A stretch of DNA of 33,491 nt from Eubacterium sp. (GTDB lineage Bacteria; Bacillota_A; Clostridia; Lachnospirales; Lachnospiraceae). Numbering within the stretch: position 1 is the first letter of the stretch; each line of letters starts with the position of its first letter. A program made the translations under genes and the position numbers. Shown here in pieces: positions 1-8,220 of the stretch. The stretch spans positions 1 to 33,491 of the forward strand of contig JAILEL010000124.1 in NCBI GenBank assembly GCA_024687845.1. The letters are read 5' to 3'. The notes below the pieces were generated by a model. The model was not told the origin of the DNA and did not search any database. It was given only the letters and a program-made list of their open reading frames with translations.

Positions 1-20
1 CTAATGTAATCAAGAAATGA

Positions 21-3000
21 TTACTCACTCTTTGTACCATCGTAGAGATCTACGAGACCCTGGAGATGAGCAAATCTCTTCTTTGAGTTCTCCTCTGCCA
101 TTGCGAAGAGCTTCTCAGCCTTATCCTTGTTAACCTTCTGAAGAGCTGTGTAACGAGCTTCTCCTGCAAGGAATTCCTGATAAGGAACTGTAGCAGCCTT
201 AGAATCAAGAGTGAACTTCTTGTCAGCATCAGGATTGAATCTGAACAGATTCCAGTATCCAGCATCAACTGCCTTCTTCTCTTCTGCCATAGCCTTGCTC
301 ATACCAACACGGATTCTGTGGTTGATACATGGAGCGTAAGCGATGATGAGTGATGGTCCATGATAGCTTTCAGCTTCCTTGATAGCCTTGAGTAACTGCA
401 TGTAGTTAGCACCCATTGATACCTGAGCAACATATACATAACCATAGCTCATTGCTATACCAGCAAGATCCTTCTGCTTGATCTCCTTACCACCTGCAGC
501 GAACTGAGCAACAGCTCCTGTAGGAGTAGCCTTTGAAGACTGTCCACCAGTATTTGAATACACCTCTGTATTGAATACGAAGATGTTTACATCCTCTCCA
601 GAAGCGAGTACGTGGTCAACTCCACCGAATCCGATATCGTATGCCCAACCGTCACCACCGAAGATCCACTGTGACTTCTTAGCAAGGAAATCCTTATCCT
701 TAACAACAGCCTTAGCATCTGCGCTATCAACCTTCTCAAGTGCAGCAACAAGTGCATCAGCAGCTTCTGTATTTGTAGCTGTATCATCATATGTCTCAAA
801 GAACTTATCAGCAGCAGCTTTTACATCAGCGTTCTCTTCTGCAACAGCCTTAACCTTAGCTGAAAGGCTCTCACGAAGTGTCTTCTGAGCAAGATACATA
901 CCGAATCCGAACTCTGCATTATCTTCAAACAGTGAGTTATCCCAAGCTGGTCCCTTACCTGCCTTATTTACTGTATAAGGTGTAGAAGGTGAAGAGTTAC
1001 CCCAGATTGATGAACATCCTGTTGCATTTGAGATGTACATTCTGTCACCAAAGAGCTGAGTAATAAGCTTAGCATAAGGTGTCTCACCACAACCAGCACA
1101 AGCGCCTGAGAACTCAAGCAGTGGCTGACGGAACTGTGATCCCTTAATTGTAGCAATACCAAACTTGTTAATTACTTCTTCCTTATCTGGAACTGAAATA
1201 GCATAATCGAAGAGATTCTGCTCAGCCTTAAGAGCATCATCAAGAGGCTTCATTTCGATAGCCTTAGGTCCACATACGTTTGTACATGATCCACATCCAA
1301 GACAGTCCATAGTAGAAATAGCAACTGTATATTTGTATCCAGCAAATTCTGGCTTGAAATCCTTTGACTTGAAGCCTGCAGGAGCTGCTGCAACTTCTTC
1401 GTCTGTAAGAGCAACTGTTCTGATAGCAGCATGAGGACATACATATGAGCAGAGACCACAGCCTACGCACTTATCAGCATCCCATACTGGAACAGAAACG
1501 GATACACCTCTCTTCTCGTATGCTGCTGTACCTGAAGGTGTAGAACCATCCATGTATCTTGCAACTACAGAAACAGGAATTGTATTTCCTTCCTGAGCTG
1601 AAACCTTGATCTGAACGTCGTTTACGAAATCCTGCTGTTCCTTTGTACCATGTGTAGCTGCAGGATAATCAAGACCTTCATCAACTCCATCCTTCCAGCT
1701 TTCTGGAACATCTACCTTAACTACTGCATTAGCACCAAGGTCGATAGCTTTCCAGTTCATCTGAACGATGTCATCACCCTTCATTCCGTATGACTTCTTA
1801 GCAGCTGCCTTCATATGCTCAATAGCTTCTGCCTCAGGAATGATACCTGTAAGCTTGAAGAATGCTGACTGAAGAATTGTGTTAATACGTGTAGGTCCCA
1901 TACCTGATTCGATACCAAGCTTAACACCGTCGATTGTGTAGAAGTTGATATTGTGGTCAGCGATGTATTTCTTAACCTGTCCAGGAAGGTGCTTATCTAA
2001 CTCTTCTCCTGACCATGGGCAGTTAAGAAGGAATGTACCACCATCAACAAGCTCTTCAACCATGTGATACTTCTTAACGTAAGCTGCATTGTGGCAAGCT
2101 ACGAAGTTAGCCTTATGGATGAGGTATGTTGACTTGATTGGCTTATCACCAAATCTAAGGTGTGACATTGTGATACCACCTGACTTCTTTGAATCATAAT
2201 CAAAGTAAGCCTGAACATACTTATCTGTGTTATCACCGATAATCTTGATAGAGTTCTTGTTAGCACCAACAGTACCGTCAGCTCCAAGACCCCAGAACTT
2301 ACAGCAAACTGTTCCTTCTGGTGTTGTAACAAGAGCTTCACCTGAATCAAGTGAAAGATTTGTTACATCATCGAAGATGCTGAGTGTGAACTCTTCTTTC
2401 TCTGTATTGTTAAATGCAGCAACGATTTCTGCAGGAGTTGTATCCTTTGAACCAAGTCCATAACGACCTCTTGTGATAGGAGTATCCTTGAACTCTGTTC
2501 CACGTACAGCAGCCATAACATCAAGAGCAAGAGGCTCTGCGATTGAACCAGGCTCCTTTGTTCTATCAAGAACGATGATCTGCTTAGCTGTCTTAGGAAT
2601 AGCTGCAATGAACTTATCATTAACGAATGGTCTGTAAAGACGAACCTTAACAACACCGACCTTTTCGCCCTTAGCTGTAAGGTAATCGATTGTCTCTTCG
2701 ATAGTATCACATACTGAACCCATAGCTACGATAACCTTCTCAGCATCAGAAGCTCCGTAGTAATTGAAGAGCTTATAATCTGTACCGATCTTCTCGTTGA
2801 TCTTGTCCATGTACTTCTCAACGATAGCAGGCATATCATTGTATGCAGGGTTGCATGCTTCTCTTGTCTGGAAGAATACGTCAGGGTTCTGAGCAGATCC
2901 CTTCTCGCATGGATGATTTGGATTAAGAGCTTCAGCTCTGAATTTATCTAATGCATCATATGGGAAAATATCTTCGAAGTCTTCATTTGACCAGCAATCG

Positions 3001-3548
3001 ATCTTCTGAATCTCATGTGATGTACGGAAACCGTCAAAGAAATTGATGAAAGGAAGTCTTCCTTCAAGAGCTGCCATATAAGCAACTGGTGTAAGATCCA
3101 TAACTTCCTGTACAGATGACTCACAGAGCATTGCACAACCTGTCTGACGACAAGCATATACGTCTGAGTGATCACCAAAGATGTTAAGAGCATGTGAAGC
3201 TACACAACGAGCAGATACATTGAATACGCCCGGAAGTCTTTCACCTGCAACCTTATAAAGGTTAGGGATCATAAGAAGAAGTCCCTGTGAAGCTGTGTAA
3301 GTAGATGTCATAGCACCTGCAACGAGTGAACCGTGTACTGTACCGGCTGCACCTGCCTCAGATTCCATTTCAAGAATTTTAACTGTGTTGCCGAAGATAT
3401 TCTTTCTTCCAGCAGTTGCCCATTCATCAGTATGTTCTGCCATAGGTGATGATGGAGTGATAGGATAGATAGCTGCGCAATCTGTAAAGATATACGATGC
3501 ATGAGCAGCAGCCTCGTTACCATCCATGGTCTTTTTGAATCTTGCCAT
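21..3548 (-). CDS. nifJ: Pyruvate:ferredoxin (flavodoxin) oxidoreductase
   Basis: Converts pyruvate and CoA to acetyl-CoA, CO2 and reduced ferredoxin in the cytoplasm, the central step of anaerobic fermentation. It is a 1175-residue single chain, the usual length of the fused (alpha2) enzyme. The N-terminus has the pyruvate-binding/TPP domain (YPITPSSPMAEHTDEW). Two ferredoxin-type 4Fe-4S motifs follow near residues 696 (CVGCGLCSYVCP) and 749 (CLGCGSCTNVCGP). The C-terminal TPP domain starts with the CAGCGETPYAK cluster ligands (about 816) and has FGGDGWAYDIGFGG near 967. An in-frame extension runs upstream to 3617, but the ATG at 3548 follows a clear AGGAGG and begins with the family-typical MARFKKTMDGNEAAAH. 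It appears monocistronic. Identification is very secure. Confidence 0.97.
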   Translation of the reverse strand: MARFKKTMDGNEAAAHASYIFTDCAAIYPITPSSPMAEHTDEWATAGRKNIFGNTVKILEMESEAGAAGTVHGSLVAGAMTSTYTASQGLLLMIPNLYKVAGERLPGVFNVSARCVASHALNIFGDHSDVYACRQTGCAMLCESSVQEVMDLTPVAYMAALEGRLPFINFFDGFRTSHEIQKIDCWSNEDFEDIFPYDALDKFRAEALNPNHPCEKGSAQNPDVFFQTREACNPAYNDMPAIVEKYMDKINEKIGTDYKLFNYYGASDAEKVIVAMGSVCDTIEETIDYLTAKGEKVGVVKVRLYRPFVNDKFIAAIPKTAKQIIVLDRTKEPGSIAEPLALDVMAAVRGTEFKDTPITRGRYGLGSKDTTPAEIVAAFNNTEKEEFTLSIFDDVTNLSLDSGEALVTTPEGTVCCKFWGLGADGTVGANKNSIKIIGDNTDKYVQAYFDYDSKKSGGITMSHLRFGDKPIKSTYLIHKANFVACHNAAYVKKYHMVEELVDGGTFLLNCPWSGEELDKHLPGQVKKYIADHNINFYTIDGVKLGIESGMGPTRINTILQSAFFKLTGIIPEAEAIEHMKAAAKKSYGMKGDDIVQMNWKAIDLGANAVVKVDVPESWKDGVDEGLDYPAATHGTKEQQDFVNDVQIKVSAQEGNTIPVSVVARYMDGSTPSGTAAYEKRGVSVSVPVWDADKCVGCGLCSYVCPHAAIRTVALTDEEVAAAPAGFKSKDFKPEFAGYKYTVAISTMDCLGCGSCTNVCGPKAIEMKPLDDALKAEQNLFDYAISVPDKEEVINKFGIATIKGSQFRQPLLEFSGACAGCGETPYAKLITQLFGDRMYISNATGCSSIWGNSSPSTPYTVNKAGKGPAWDNSLFEDNAEFGFGMYLAQKTLRESLSAKVKAVAEENADVKAAADKFFETYDDTATNTEAADALVAALEKVDSADAKAVVKDKDFLAKKSQWIFGGDGWAYDIGFGGVDHVLASGEDVNIFVFNTEVYSNTGGQSSKATPTGAVAQFAAGGKEIKQKDLAGIAMSYGYVYVAQVSMGANYMQLLKAIKEAESYHGPSLIIAYAPCINHRIRVGMSKAMAEEKKAVDAGYWNLFRFNPDADKKFTLDSKAATVPYQEFLAGEARYTALQKVNKDKAEKLFAMAEENSKKRFAHLQGLVDLYDGTKSE

Positions 3549-3613
3549 TTTCGTGATTCCTCCTGATTTATTCTTAATATAAGCACGCCAATTTTTGCAC
3601 ACATATTTCTTAG

Positions 3614-3650
3614 ACAAGCTATAATACTATCTCAAATAATAAACGCACAA
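3614..3650 (-). promoter_or_regulatory. Possible nifJ promoter
   Basis: On the minus strand TTGTGC (3650-3645) and TATTAT (3626-3621) are separated by 18 bases, about 70 bases upstream of the nifJ start. A second, equally weak pair (TTGATT, 17 bases, TAGCAT) lies a little further upstream. This A+T-rich gap (3549-3859) holds no gene; apart from these it contains only the hairpin at 3782-3820. Confidence 0.35.
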
Positions 3651-3781
3651 AAATAAGACGCAAAATGCTATCCAAAATAATAACACAAATCAAATCACTT
3701 GTGAACAGCGAAAAAGCTTGTTTTTGCTAATCTTTATAAGTCTCAACTAATGATTGTAAAGCTATATTAACTACAGTAATT

Positions 3782-3820
3782 ATGCCCCTGAAGACTGGTT
3801 ATTCCAATCTCCAGAGGCAT
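3782..3820 (-). terminator. Hairpin downstream of the ACP/BtrH-like operon
   Basis: A 17-bp stem (3782-3798 with 3804-3820, loop TTATT) with three G-U/A-C type variations lies 40 bases past the stop of the gene at 3860. The T-tract is poor on the minus strand, so it may act as a Rho-independent terminator of modest strength or as a 3' stabilising stem. Confidence 0.55.
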
Positions 3821-3859
3821 ATCTCATTTTATTATTAAATTATTGAAATATTATTAGTT

Positions 3860-4927
3860 TTATTTTGCTCTCTGATCAAGTCTCGAAAGCACTTCCAGAA
3901 GCACTGCCACTTCCTTTTCCTTTGCAGTATTGAAATACTCCTTGAAGCAGGAAGCCTCACTAACATCCTCACTAATCGAAATCTTGATAAGAAGATTACG
4001 AGCAGCCTTCACACTCTTTACAACCTGTTCATATGAATCAAGAAGATCCTGGTCGTAATTCATATATCCATTTGCCATAAGATATTTAAGTCTCTCAAGC
4101 ATGAGCGACTTATGATCATACATAACATGCAGAGCTCTTATATCATAATCAGGCTCTTCCATGCTGAGCTGCTTATGGATTCTTTCAAGCACCCTGTCAT
4201 AAACCTCTACTCCGAAGGTTGTATCATTAAAACGGTTACGCATCATTCTGAAATGATTCTTGGTATCTTGTGAATTCAGATACTCTCGAAGCGTATCTCT
4301 GATAAGCGTAGTATCAACTTCGTAATAACAGGTGTCCGTGTTCTTGAATATAACATAAAGTCCTCTCGTACCCTTGTAATCATCCTTGAACATATGATCT
4401 TCTGCAGCTGATATCACTTCATAACCTTTACGAACTTCCTCAAAGCTTATTTTATTATGAGCATATTTGTCTTTGAAAGTAAAATCTCCACAATAGAAGC
4501 CTTCACCTTCAAGATCATATCCATAAATGAAAAGCTCATGAGGGAATTTATAATCCACGTCGCAGTTACTAAGTATTTTTGCTTCATCAAATACTCCATA
4601 AACATATCCACCAAGATCTATGGTCTTGATAATGAAATCAATGATGTCACCACAATAGCTCTCAATCTGCTGTTTGGTCATAAGAGAGGTAATAAGATAC
4701 GGACACTCTTTAAGTGAGCTTGAGCCAGGCATTATATCAGCCAGAAGCATCTCATCTCCTGTAAAAATCTCTTCGATATTGTAACATCTAAGCTGTATAT
4801 AATTACTAAATATCCATTTTTTTGCATTTGCATCATCTGATAATATTGAAAACAGTGTAGCATGCCACTGCCAGGATGTGATCAGTGGTGTTCTTGTTAC
4901 CGGTAATCTTTTTTTACTAACAGACAT
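3860..4927 (-). CDS. BtrH/C39-peptidase-like protein paired with an ACP
   Basis: Soluble 355-residue protein of uncertain function. The middle resembles the fold shared by C39-like peptidases and the butirosin BtrH N-terminal domain: a His in HELFIYGYD (about 130), then an Asp in FYCGDFTFKDKY (about 148), the spacing of the His and Asp of a papain-like triad. The expected nucleophilic Cys is not evident at the N-terminus (TSWQWHATLFSIL); Cys48 is the first Cys. The N-terminal pattern resembles hypothetical proteins found beside nonribosomal peptide synthetases. BtrH transfers an acyl group from an acyl carrier protein, and here the upstream gene, 14 bases away, is an ACP, so an ACP-acyl transferase or hydrolase role is plausible. 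A strong GGAGGGG site precedes the ATG. The family call is from motif memory, not a search. Confidence 0.55.
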   Translation of the reverse strand: MSVSKKRLPVTRTPLITSWQWHATLFSILSDDANAKKWIFSNYIQLRCYNIEEIFTGDEMLLADIMPGSSSLKECPYLITSLMTKQQIESYCGDIIDFIIKTIDLGGYVYGVFDEAKILSNCDVDYKFPHELFIYGYDLEGEGFYCGDFTFKDKYAHNKISFEEVRKGYEVISAAEDHMFKDDYKGTRGLYVIFKNTDTCYYEVDTTLIRDTLREYLNSQDTKNHFRMMRNRFNDTTFGVEVYDRVLERIHKQLSMEEPDYDIRALHVMYDHKSLMLERLKYLMANGYMNYDQDLLDSYEQVVKSVKAARNLLIKISISEDVSEASCFKEYFNTAKEKEVAVLLEVLSRLDQRAK

Positions 4928-4941
4928 AATCTTACCCCTCC

Positions 4942-5199
4942 TTAATCGTCCTTCTTATCCAGCTTCGCCTTTATTACAGCTGAAAGATCCTCAAATGTCG
5001 GATAATCCTCAAGTGCTAATTCATAGCCAGAGAATTTAATATCAAACTTCCTTTCAGCCTCTACAATCAGAGTTATAAGTGAAACTGAATTAACGCCATA
5101 TTCTGATACAATATTCTTCCCCAGATCGATCGTACCAAGTTCTGGCATTACTTCTTCGATTAGTGATGTAAGACTTGCTCTTACTTCTTCTTTTTCCAT
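4942..5199 (-). CDS. Acyl carrier protein (stand-alone)
   Basis: Small acidic carrier protein of 85 residues that would carry an acyl or aminoacyl group on phosphopantetheine. The attachment motif is GVNSVSLITLIVEAERKF; the modified Ser is residue 38, and the usual DSL is replaced by NSV. The hydrophobic helix after the Ser and the acidic C-terminal half (ALEDYPTFEDLSAVI) fit the four-helix ACP fold. It is not next to fatty-acid genes; its only close partner is the BtrH-like gene 14 bases downstream. This points to a dedicated secondary-metabolite or protein-modification carrier rather than housekeeping AcpP. An AAAGGGG site precedes the start. Confidence 0.85.
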   Translation of the reverse strand: MEKEEVRASLTSLIEEVMPELGTIDLGKNIVSEYGVNSVSLITLIVEAERKFDIKFSGYELALEDYPTFEDLSAVIKAKLDKKDD

Positions 5200-5245
5200 T
5201 TATGCAACCCCTTTCTTTATTAGTTTTAGTTTGTTGCGTAGATAT

Positions 5246-5262
5246 GGAATCCTCGCGATTCC
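5246..5262 (-). other. Short hairpin in the ACP leader
   Basis: Perfect inverted repeat GGAATC-CTCGC-GATTCC, about 47 bases upstream of the ACP start and downstream of the terminator hairpin. It would form in the leader RNA. It may be a regulator binding site or a structural part of the leader; no family was recognised. Confidence 0.4.
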
Positions 5263-5283
5263 TTCAAAAAATTCCCCATTTTC

Positions 5284-5326
5284 AAATATATAAAAATCCT
5301 CCTGACTGTAAAACAATCACGGAGGA
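5284..5326 (-). terminator. Intrinsic terminator or attenuator before the ACP gene
   Basis: Minus-strand stem TCCTCC-g-TGATTG / CAGTCA-GGAGGA (5326-5297, loop TTTTA, one bulged G, one G-U pair), directly followed by TTTTTATATATTT. It ends the ABC operon at 5423. Because a good promoter lies between that gene and the hairpin, it may also attenuate the ACP operon. Confidence 0.8.
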
Positions 5327-5375
5327 GTCTTATTCACATTTATACCAACCGTGAAAAGCAACAATATATACATAT

Positions 5376-5404
5376 ATTGTACCTAAAACATTGGTAAAAA
5401 TCAA
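5376..5404 (-). promoter_or_regulatory. Promoter candidate for the ACP operon
   Basis: TTGATT (5404-5399) and TACAAT (5381-5376) are separated by exactly 17 bases on the minus strand. The predicted start near 5369 gives a leader of about 170 bases that passes through the intrinsic terminator at 5297-5326 before reaching the ACP start at 5199. Confidence 0.5.
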
Positions 5405-5422
5405 CAATATATTCTATTTTAT

Positions 5423-6070
5423 TCATTCATTTTTGACTAATTCGTAAACTACATCAGCCTGTTTTGCCACATCCTGAGAATGTGTTACGATAATAACACA
5501 TCTGTTATCTTCATGTGCTATTTTTTTGAAAATCTCCATGATAGCATCCTGAGTTTCCGGATCCAGGTTACCTGTAGGCTCATCAGCAAGAACAATCGAT
5601 GGCTCATACGCTATAGCCCTTGCAATCGCAACTCTCTGCTGCTGACCACCTGATATTTTAAGAACTCTTCTGTTTGCTTCTTCCTCTGAAAGTCCAACCT
5701 TTTTCAGAAGCTCCATTGCTACCTGTTTCTTATCCTGAACCTTTTTCTTGGCAATATCCATGGAAAGCTCTACATTTTCCCTTGCTGTGAATTTAGGAAG
5801 AAGGTTGTAGCTCTGGAAAACAACACCTACATCGTTACTTCTGTATTTATATTTATCTATCGAAGATATATCCTTTCCTTCGAAAAGGATTCTACCTTCT
5901 GACAACTTATCAAGACCTGCCAGAAGCGAAAGAAGTGTAGTTTTTCCGGCACCAGATTTACCAACTATGGCATAAACCTTTCCCGCCTCAAACTTACAGG
6001 AAAAATCCTTCAGGACGTAGGTTTTCTTGTCATATGTATATGATACTTTATCTAATTCAAGTACGCTCAT
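5423..6070 (-). CDS. ABC transporter ATP-binding protein (MacB/LolD type)
   Basis: Cytoplasmic ATPase of 215 residues that powers the FtsX-like permease encoded 20 bases upstream. Walker A is GKSGAGKTT (about 37-45), the signature is ISGGQQQRVAIARA (about 139-152), and Walker B is IVLADEPTGNLD (about 159-170). LADEPTGNLD and the short length are characteristic of the MacB/LolD/SalX group, which handles lipoproteins, antimicrobial peptides or peptide export rather than sugar import. All catalytic residues are present. The gene is followed by a strong terminator, so it closes the unit that starts at the promoter near 7898-7926. The substrate is not readable from sequence. Confidence 0.93.
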   Translation of the reverse strand: MSVLELDKVSYTYDKKTYVLKDFSCKFEAGKVYAIVGKSGAGKTTLLSLLAGLDKLSEGRILFEGKDISSIDKYKYRSNDVGVVFQSYNLLPKFTARENVELSMDIAKKKVQDKKQVAMELLKKVGLSEEEANRRVLKISGGQQQRVAIARAIAYEPSIVLADEPTGNLDPETQDAIMEIFKKIAHEDNRCVIIVTHSQDVAKQADVVYELVKNE

Positions 6071-6090
6071 ACTTATCTTACCTCCATCTC

Positions 6091-7788
6091 TTAATCTCTC
6101 TCTGTAAGTATCTTAAGAGGCTGGTACCTCATGATAAATACAATTGCAATCAGGCTTGAGAATATCGAAAGGAGTATTCCGATTCCGATCATCTGAAGCA
6201 CTACCACCGTGTCAACCGCATATGTTACTGTGCTAACATAATTTACTGGTCCAACTATGTCTCCGCCTTTGGTAAATGTACCCTGGCCGCCCTGCTGTGG
6301 TCCCTGTCCAGGGCTCTGCTGACCGCCTCTTCCAAAATTAGACTGTTGGGAAGCATTACTTGACTCCTGCTGCTGAACCTGTGTAGCAAGAAGTTTATTC
6401 GTAATAGGTACTGATGAAGCAGCTCCAATAGCTGTTCCTATTATTATTGATGCAAGTGTGACTATGAATATTTCAAGGATGAACTGCCATGCAACCTTCC
6501 ATTTATGCATTCCGATAGCTGTAAGTACACCTACCTCATACTTTCTTTCTCTAATGTTGAACATATTGAGAACTATAAGTATTATCGCACCAATGGCGAG
6601 TATAATAAGCAGAAATGCTGTAGCAAAGCCCTTAAGATTCTCAAGCGGTACAAGACTTGCCTCATAAGAAGCAACATCACTTGAAGTAAGAACGTATTTG
6701 CCACCCTCCTTGGATGTCAGATAATCTGAAAATGCATCATAGTTGTCCATATCAGCAAATATATAAGAACCTGTAAAGGATTCTGAAATTGCTGATTTCT
6801 GCTGTTTTGAATCAGACGAATCGTCTGGATTTTCTTCTATATATTTTTCTGAAGCTGCAGTAATTGCACTTACTGTTTTAGAAGAAGCTAAGATATTATT
6901 TGCAGGGTCATTTGCTGTACCTGTTGAAGCGCTGGTAGAAGAATTGCTGTTTTTGTATATTCCGACAATCTCCAGCTCATATGCATCTTCTTCATCCTGA
7001 AGGTTATGAACCTTAACCTTATCTCCTACCTTGAGATTATTATATGTTGCAACCTCTGATGAAATTACACATACATAATCCTCTGTTCCTTCATCAAACA
7101 TAGCTCCATCTGAAATAGTTGATACGCCATTCACGAAGTCTTCCATTGAAGCATCTGAGCTATAACCTGTAATCTTGAAATCCCCCTGGCTTGCCATCAT
7201 AGAAACCGGATCCTGCTGCTGCTGTTGCATTCCACCAGGTTGCTGCATATTTCCATCCTGCTGCTGTCCATCAGGTGGTGATGGCGGCTGTTCGCCGTTA
7301 GGTCCAAGCTGCTGTTCTGCCATCTCCTCTGTTGTTGCTTCAGTTGTTTCTTCTGTAGTCGTTTCTGTAGTTTCTTCTGTATCCTCTTCAAGTTCTGCAT
7401 TTGCATCAAGAGGTTTCAGGTCATCACTACCATCAACAACAATCATATTGGTATAATAGAAATCCTTAACATACTGTGAGCCTGCATATTCCTGCATCTC
7501 ATCCAGCGATAACCCAGATGCATCCTTCAGGACCTCCTGCATCGCCTTCTGATCACTCATATCTACGCCACTGTTTTGAATAGTCTCCATGATATATGCT
7601 CTATCAACATTTATATGAGCGGTAATCTTAAGAGACTCCATATTGGTTTTTCTTGCCTGTTCGGACGACTTTCTGATAGAAAGTGCAACGCACGAAGAAG
7701 CAGCTATTACAGTAACAATTATTCCAATGAGTATATTTCTGCCCAAAGACCTTGAGGTGTTTCTAAGCGCATTTTTTAATATATACAT
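6091..7788 (-). CDS. ABC transporter permease, MacB/FtsX type
   Basis: Membrane component of 565 residues. Topology is that of MacB: one helix at residues 16-38, a large extracytoplasmic domain, then three helices near 380-405, 430-460 and 525-552. The external domain contains a low-complexity stretch (about 133-198) with Glu/Thr runs (TTETTTEETTEATTEE) followed by a Gln/Pro/Gly/Met-rich part. A second Q/G/P/S-rich stretch (NASQQSNFGRGGQQSPGQGP) sits in the last external loop. Such inserts are not part of the core family. The gene has its own promoter and a leader with a strong hairpin, and pairs with the ATPase 20 bases downstream. The Gly/Pro-rich peptide gene lies just upstream, and the similar composition hints at a common extracytoplasmic location or partner. 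Confidence 0.9.
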   Translation of the reverse strand: MYILKNALRNTSRSLGRNILIGIIVTVIAASSCVALSIRKSSEQARKTNMESLKITAHINVDRAYIMETIQNSGVDMSDQKAMQEVLKDASGLSLDEMQEYAGSQYVKDFYYTNMIVVDGSDDLKPLDANAELEEDTEETTETTTEETTEATTEEMAEQQLGPNGEQPPSPPDGQQQDGNMQQPGGMQQQQQDPVSMMASQGDFKITGYSSDASMEDFVNGVSTISDGAMFDEGTEDYVCVISSEVATYNNLKVGDKVKVHNLQDEEDAYELEIVGIYKNSNSSTSASTGTANDPANNILASSKTVSAITAASEKYIEENPDDSSDSKQQKSAISESFTGSYIFADMDNYDAFSDYLTSKEGGKYVLTSSDVASYEASLVPLENLKGFATAFLLIILAIGAIILIVLNMFNIRERKYEVGVLTAIGMHKWKVAWQFILEIFIVTLASIIIGTAIGAASSVPITNKLLATQVQQQESSNASQQSNFGRGGQQSPGQGPQQGGQGTFTKGGDIVGPVNYVSTVTYAVDTVVVLQMIGIGILLSIFSSLIAIVFIMRYQPLKILTERD

Positions 7789-7845
7789 TTCTTTTCCTCC
7801 TCATATAACCGATACATATCATGCCTCACCAGTACTTTATAAAGC

Positions 7846-7877
7846 ATGAAACTGATGTACATTTGCGTCAGTTTCAT
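7846..7877 (-). promoter_or_regulatory. 10-bp perfect inverted repeat in the permease leader
   Basis: ATGAAACTGA (7846-7855) and TCAGTTTCAT (7868-7877) are perfect inverses separated by 12 bases. No T-tract follows, so it is not a terminator. It lies about 15-45 bases past the predicted transcription start. It could be an operator for a dimeric repressor (half-site centres 22 bp apart) or an RNA hairpin. Confidence 0.6.
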
Positions 7878-7897
7878 ACAGACTGAATATGCCATAA

Positions 7898-7926
7898 AAT
7901 ATACTGTATCGGATAACAAGAATCAA
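7898..7926 (-). promoter_or_regulatory. Promoter of the MacB-type ABC operon
   Basis: TTGATT (7926-7921) and TATATT (7903-7898) are 17 bases apart on the minus strand, between the peptide gene (stop 7958) and the permease start (7788). The predicted start is near 7891, leaving a leader of about 100 bases. The 8-mer TGTATCGG (7905-7912) in the spacer is the inverse of CCGATACA at 7809-7816. Confidence 0.6.
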
Positions 7927-7957
7927 AATGGTACTCCATTAATCAGAGGCACATTTA

Positions 7958-8191
7958 TTAACCTAAAACATAATCAGAAATGATATCCGCATCTGAGTAA
8001 TTATAAGAATCAATTATGTTAGGACCCTGTCCTGGACCTCCTGGTCCCTGTCCCGGGCCACCCGGACCTCCTGGGCCTCCCTTTGATTTTTTAATGGCTC
8101 CCATTACGAAGAACGCAATAAGTCCTAAAACCAAAACTGCTACAATTACGATTGCAACTACCTTGCCTGAACCTTTATTGTCTTTCATCAT
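7958..8191 (-). CDS. Gly/Pro-rich single-helix membrane peptide
   Basis: Small protein of 77 residues with no recognised family. A short charged start (MMKDNKGSGK) is followed by one hydrophobic helix (about 11-33), a KKSK stop-transfer, a collagen-like Gly-Pro tract (GGPGGPGGPGQGPGGPGQGP, about 38-57) and an acidic, Tyr/Asp-rich tail (NIIDSYNYSDADIISDYVLG). An AGGAGG sits 5 bases before the first ATG and 8 before the second. It begins 29 bases after the radical SAM gene stops, so it is probably cotranscribed with it. With the helix inserted N-in, the Gly/Pro tract and tail would face outward. A modified or exported peptide substrate, or a small accessory subunit of the ABC transporter, are the main options; both are inference. 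Confidence 0.8.
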   Translation of the reverse strand: MMKDNKGSGKVVAIVIVAVLVLGLIAFFVMGAIKKSKGGPGGPGGPGQGPGGPGQGPNIIDSYNYSDADIISDYVLG

Positions 8192-8220
8192 TTTTTCCTC
8201 CTGTTCGGATAGAAACAGTC

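Noticed and set aside
7175..7456. Plus-strand Cys/Ser/Val-rich frame inside the permease gene
   Set aside because: Mirror of the Gln/Glu/Thr low-complexity stretch of the permease; no start signal.
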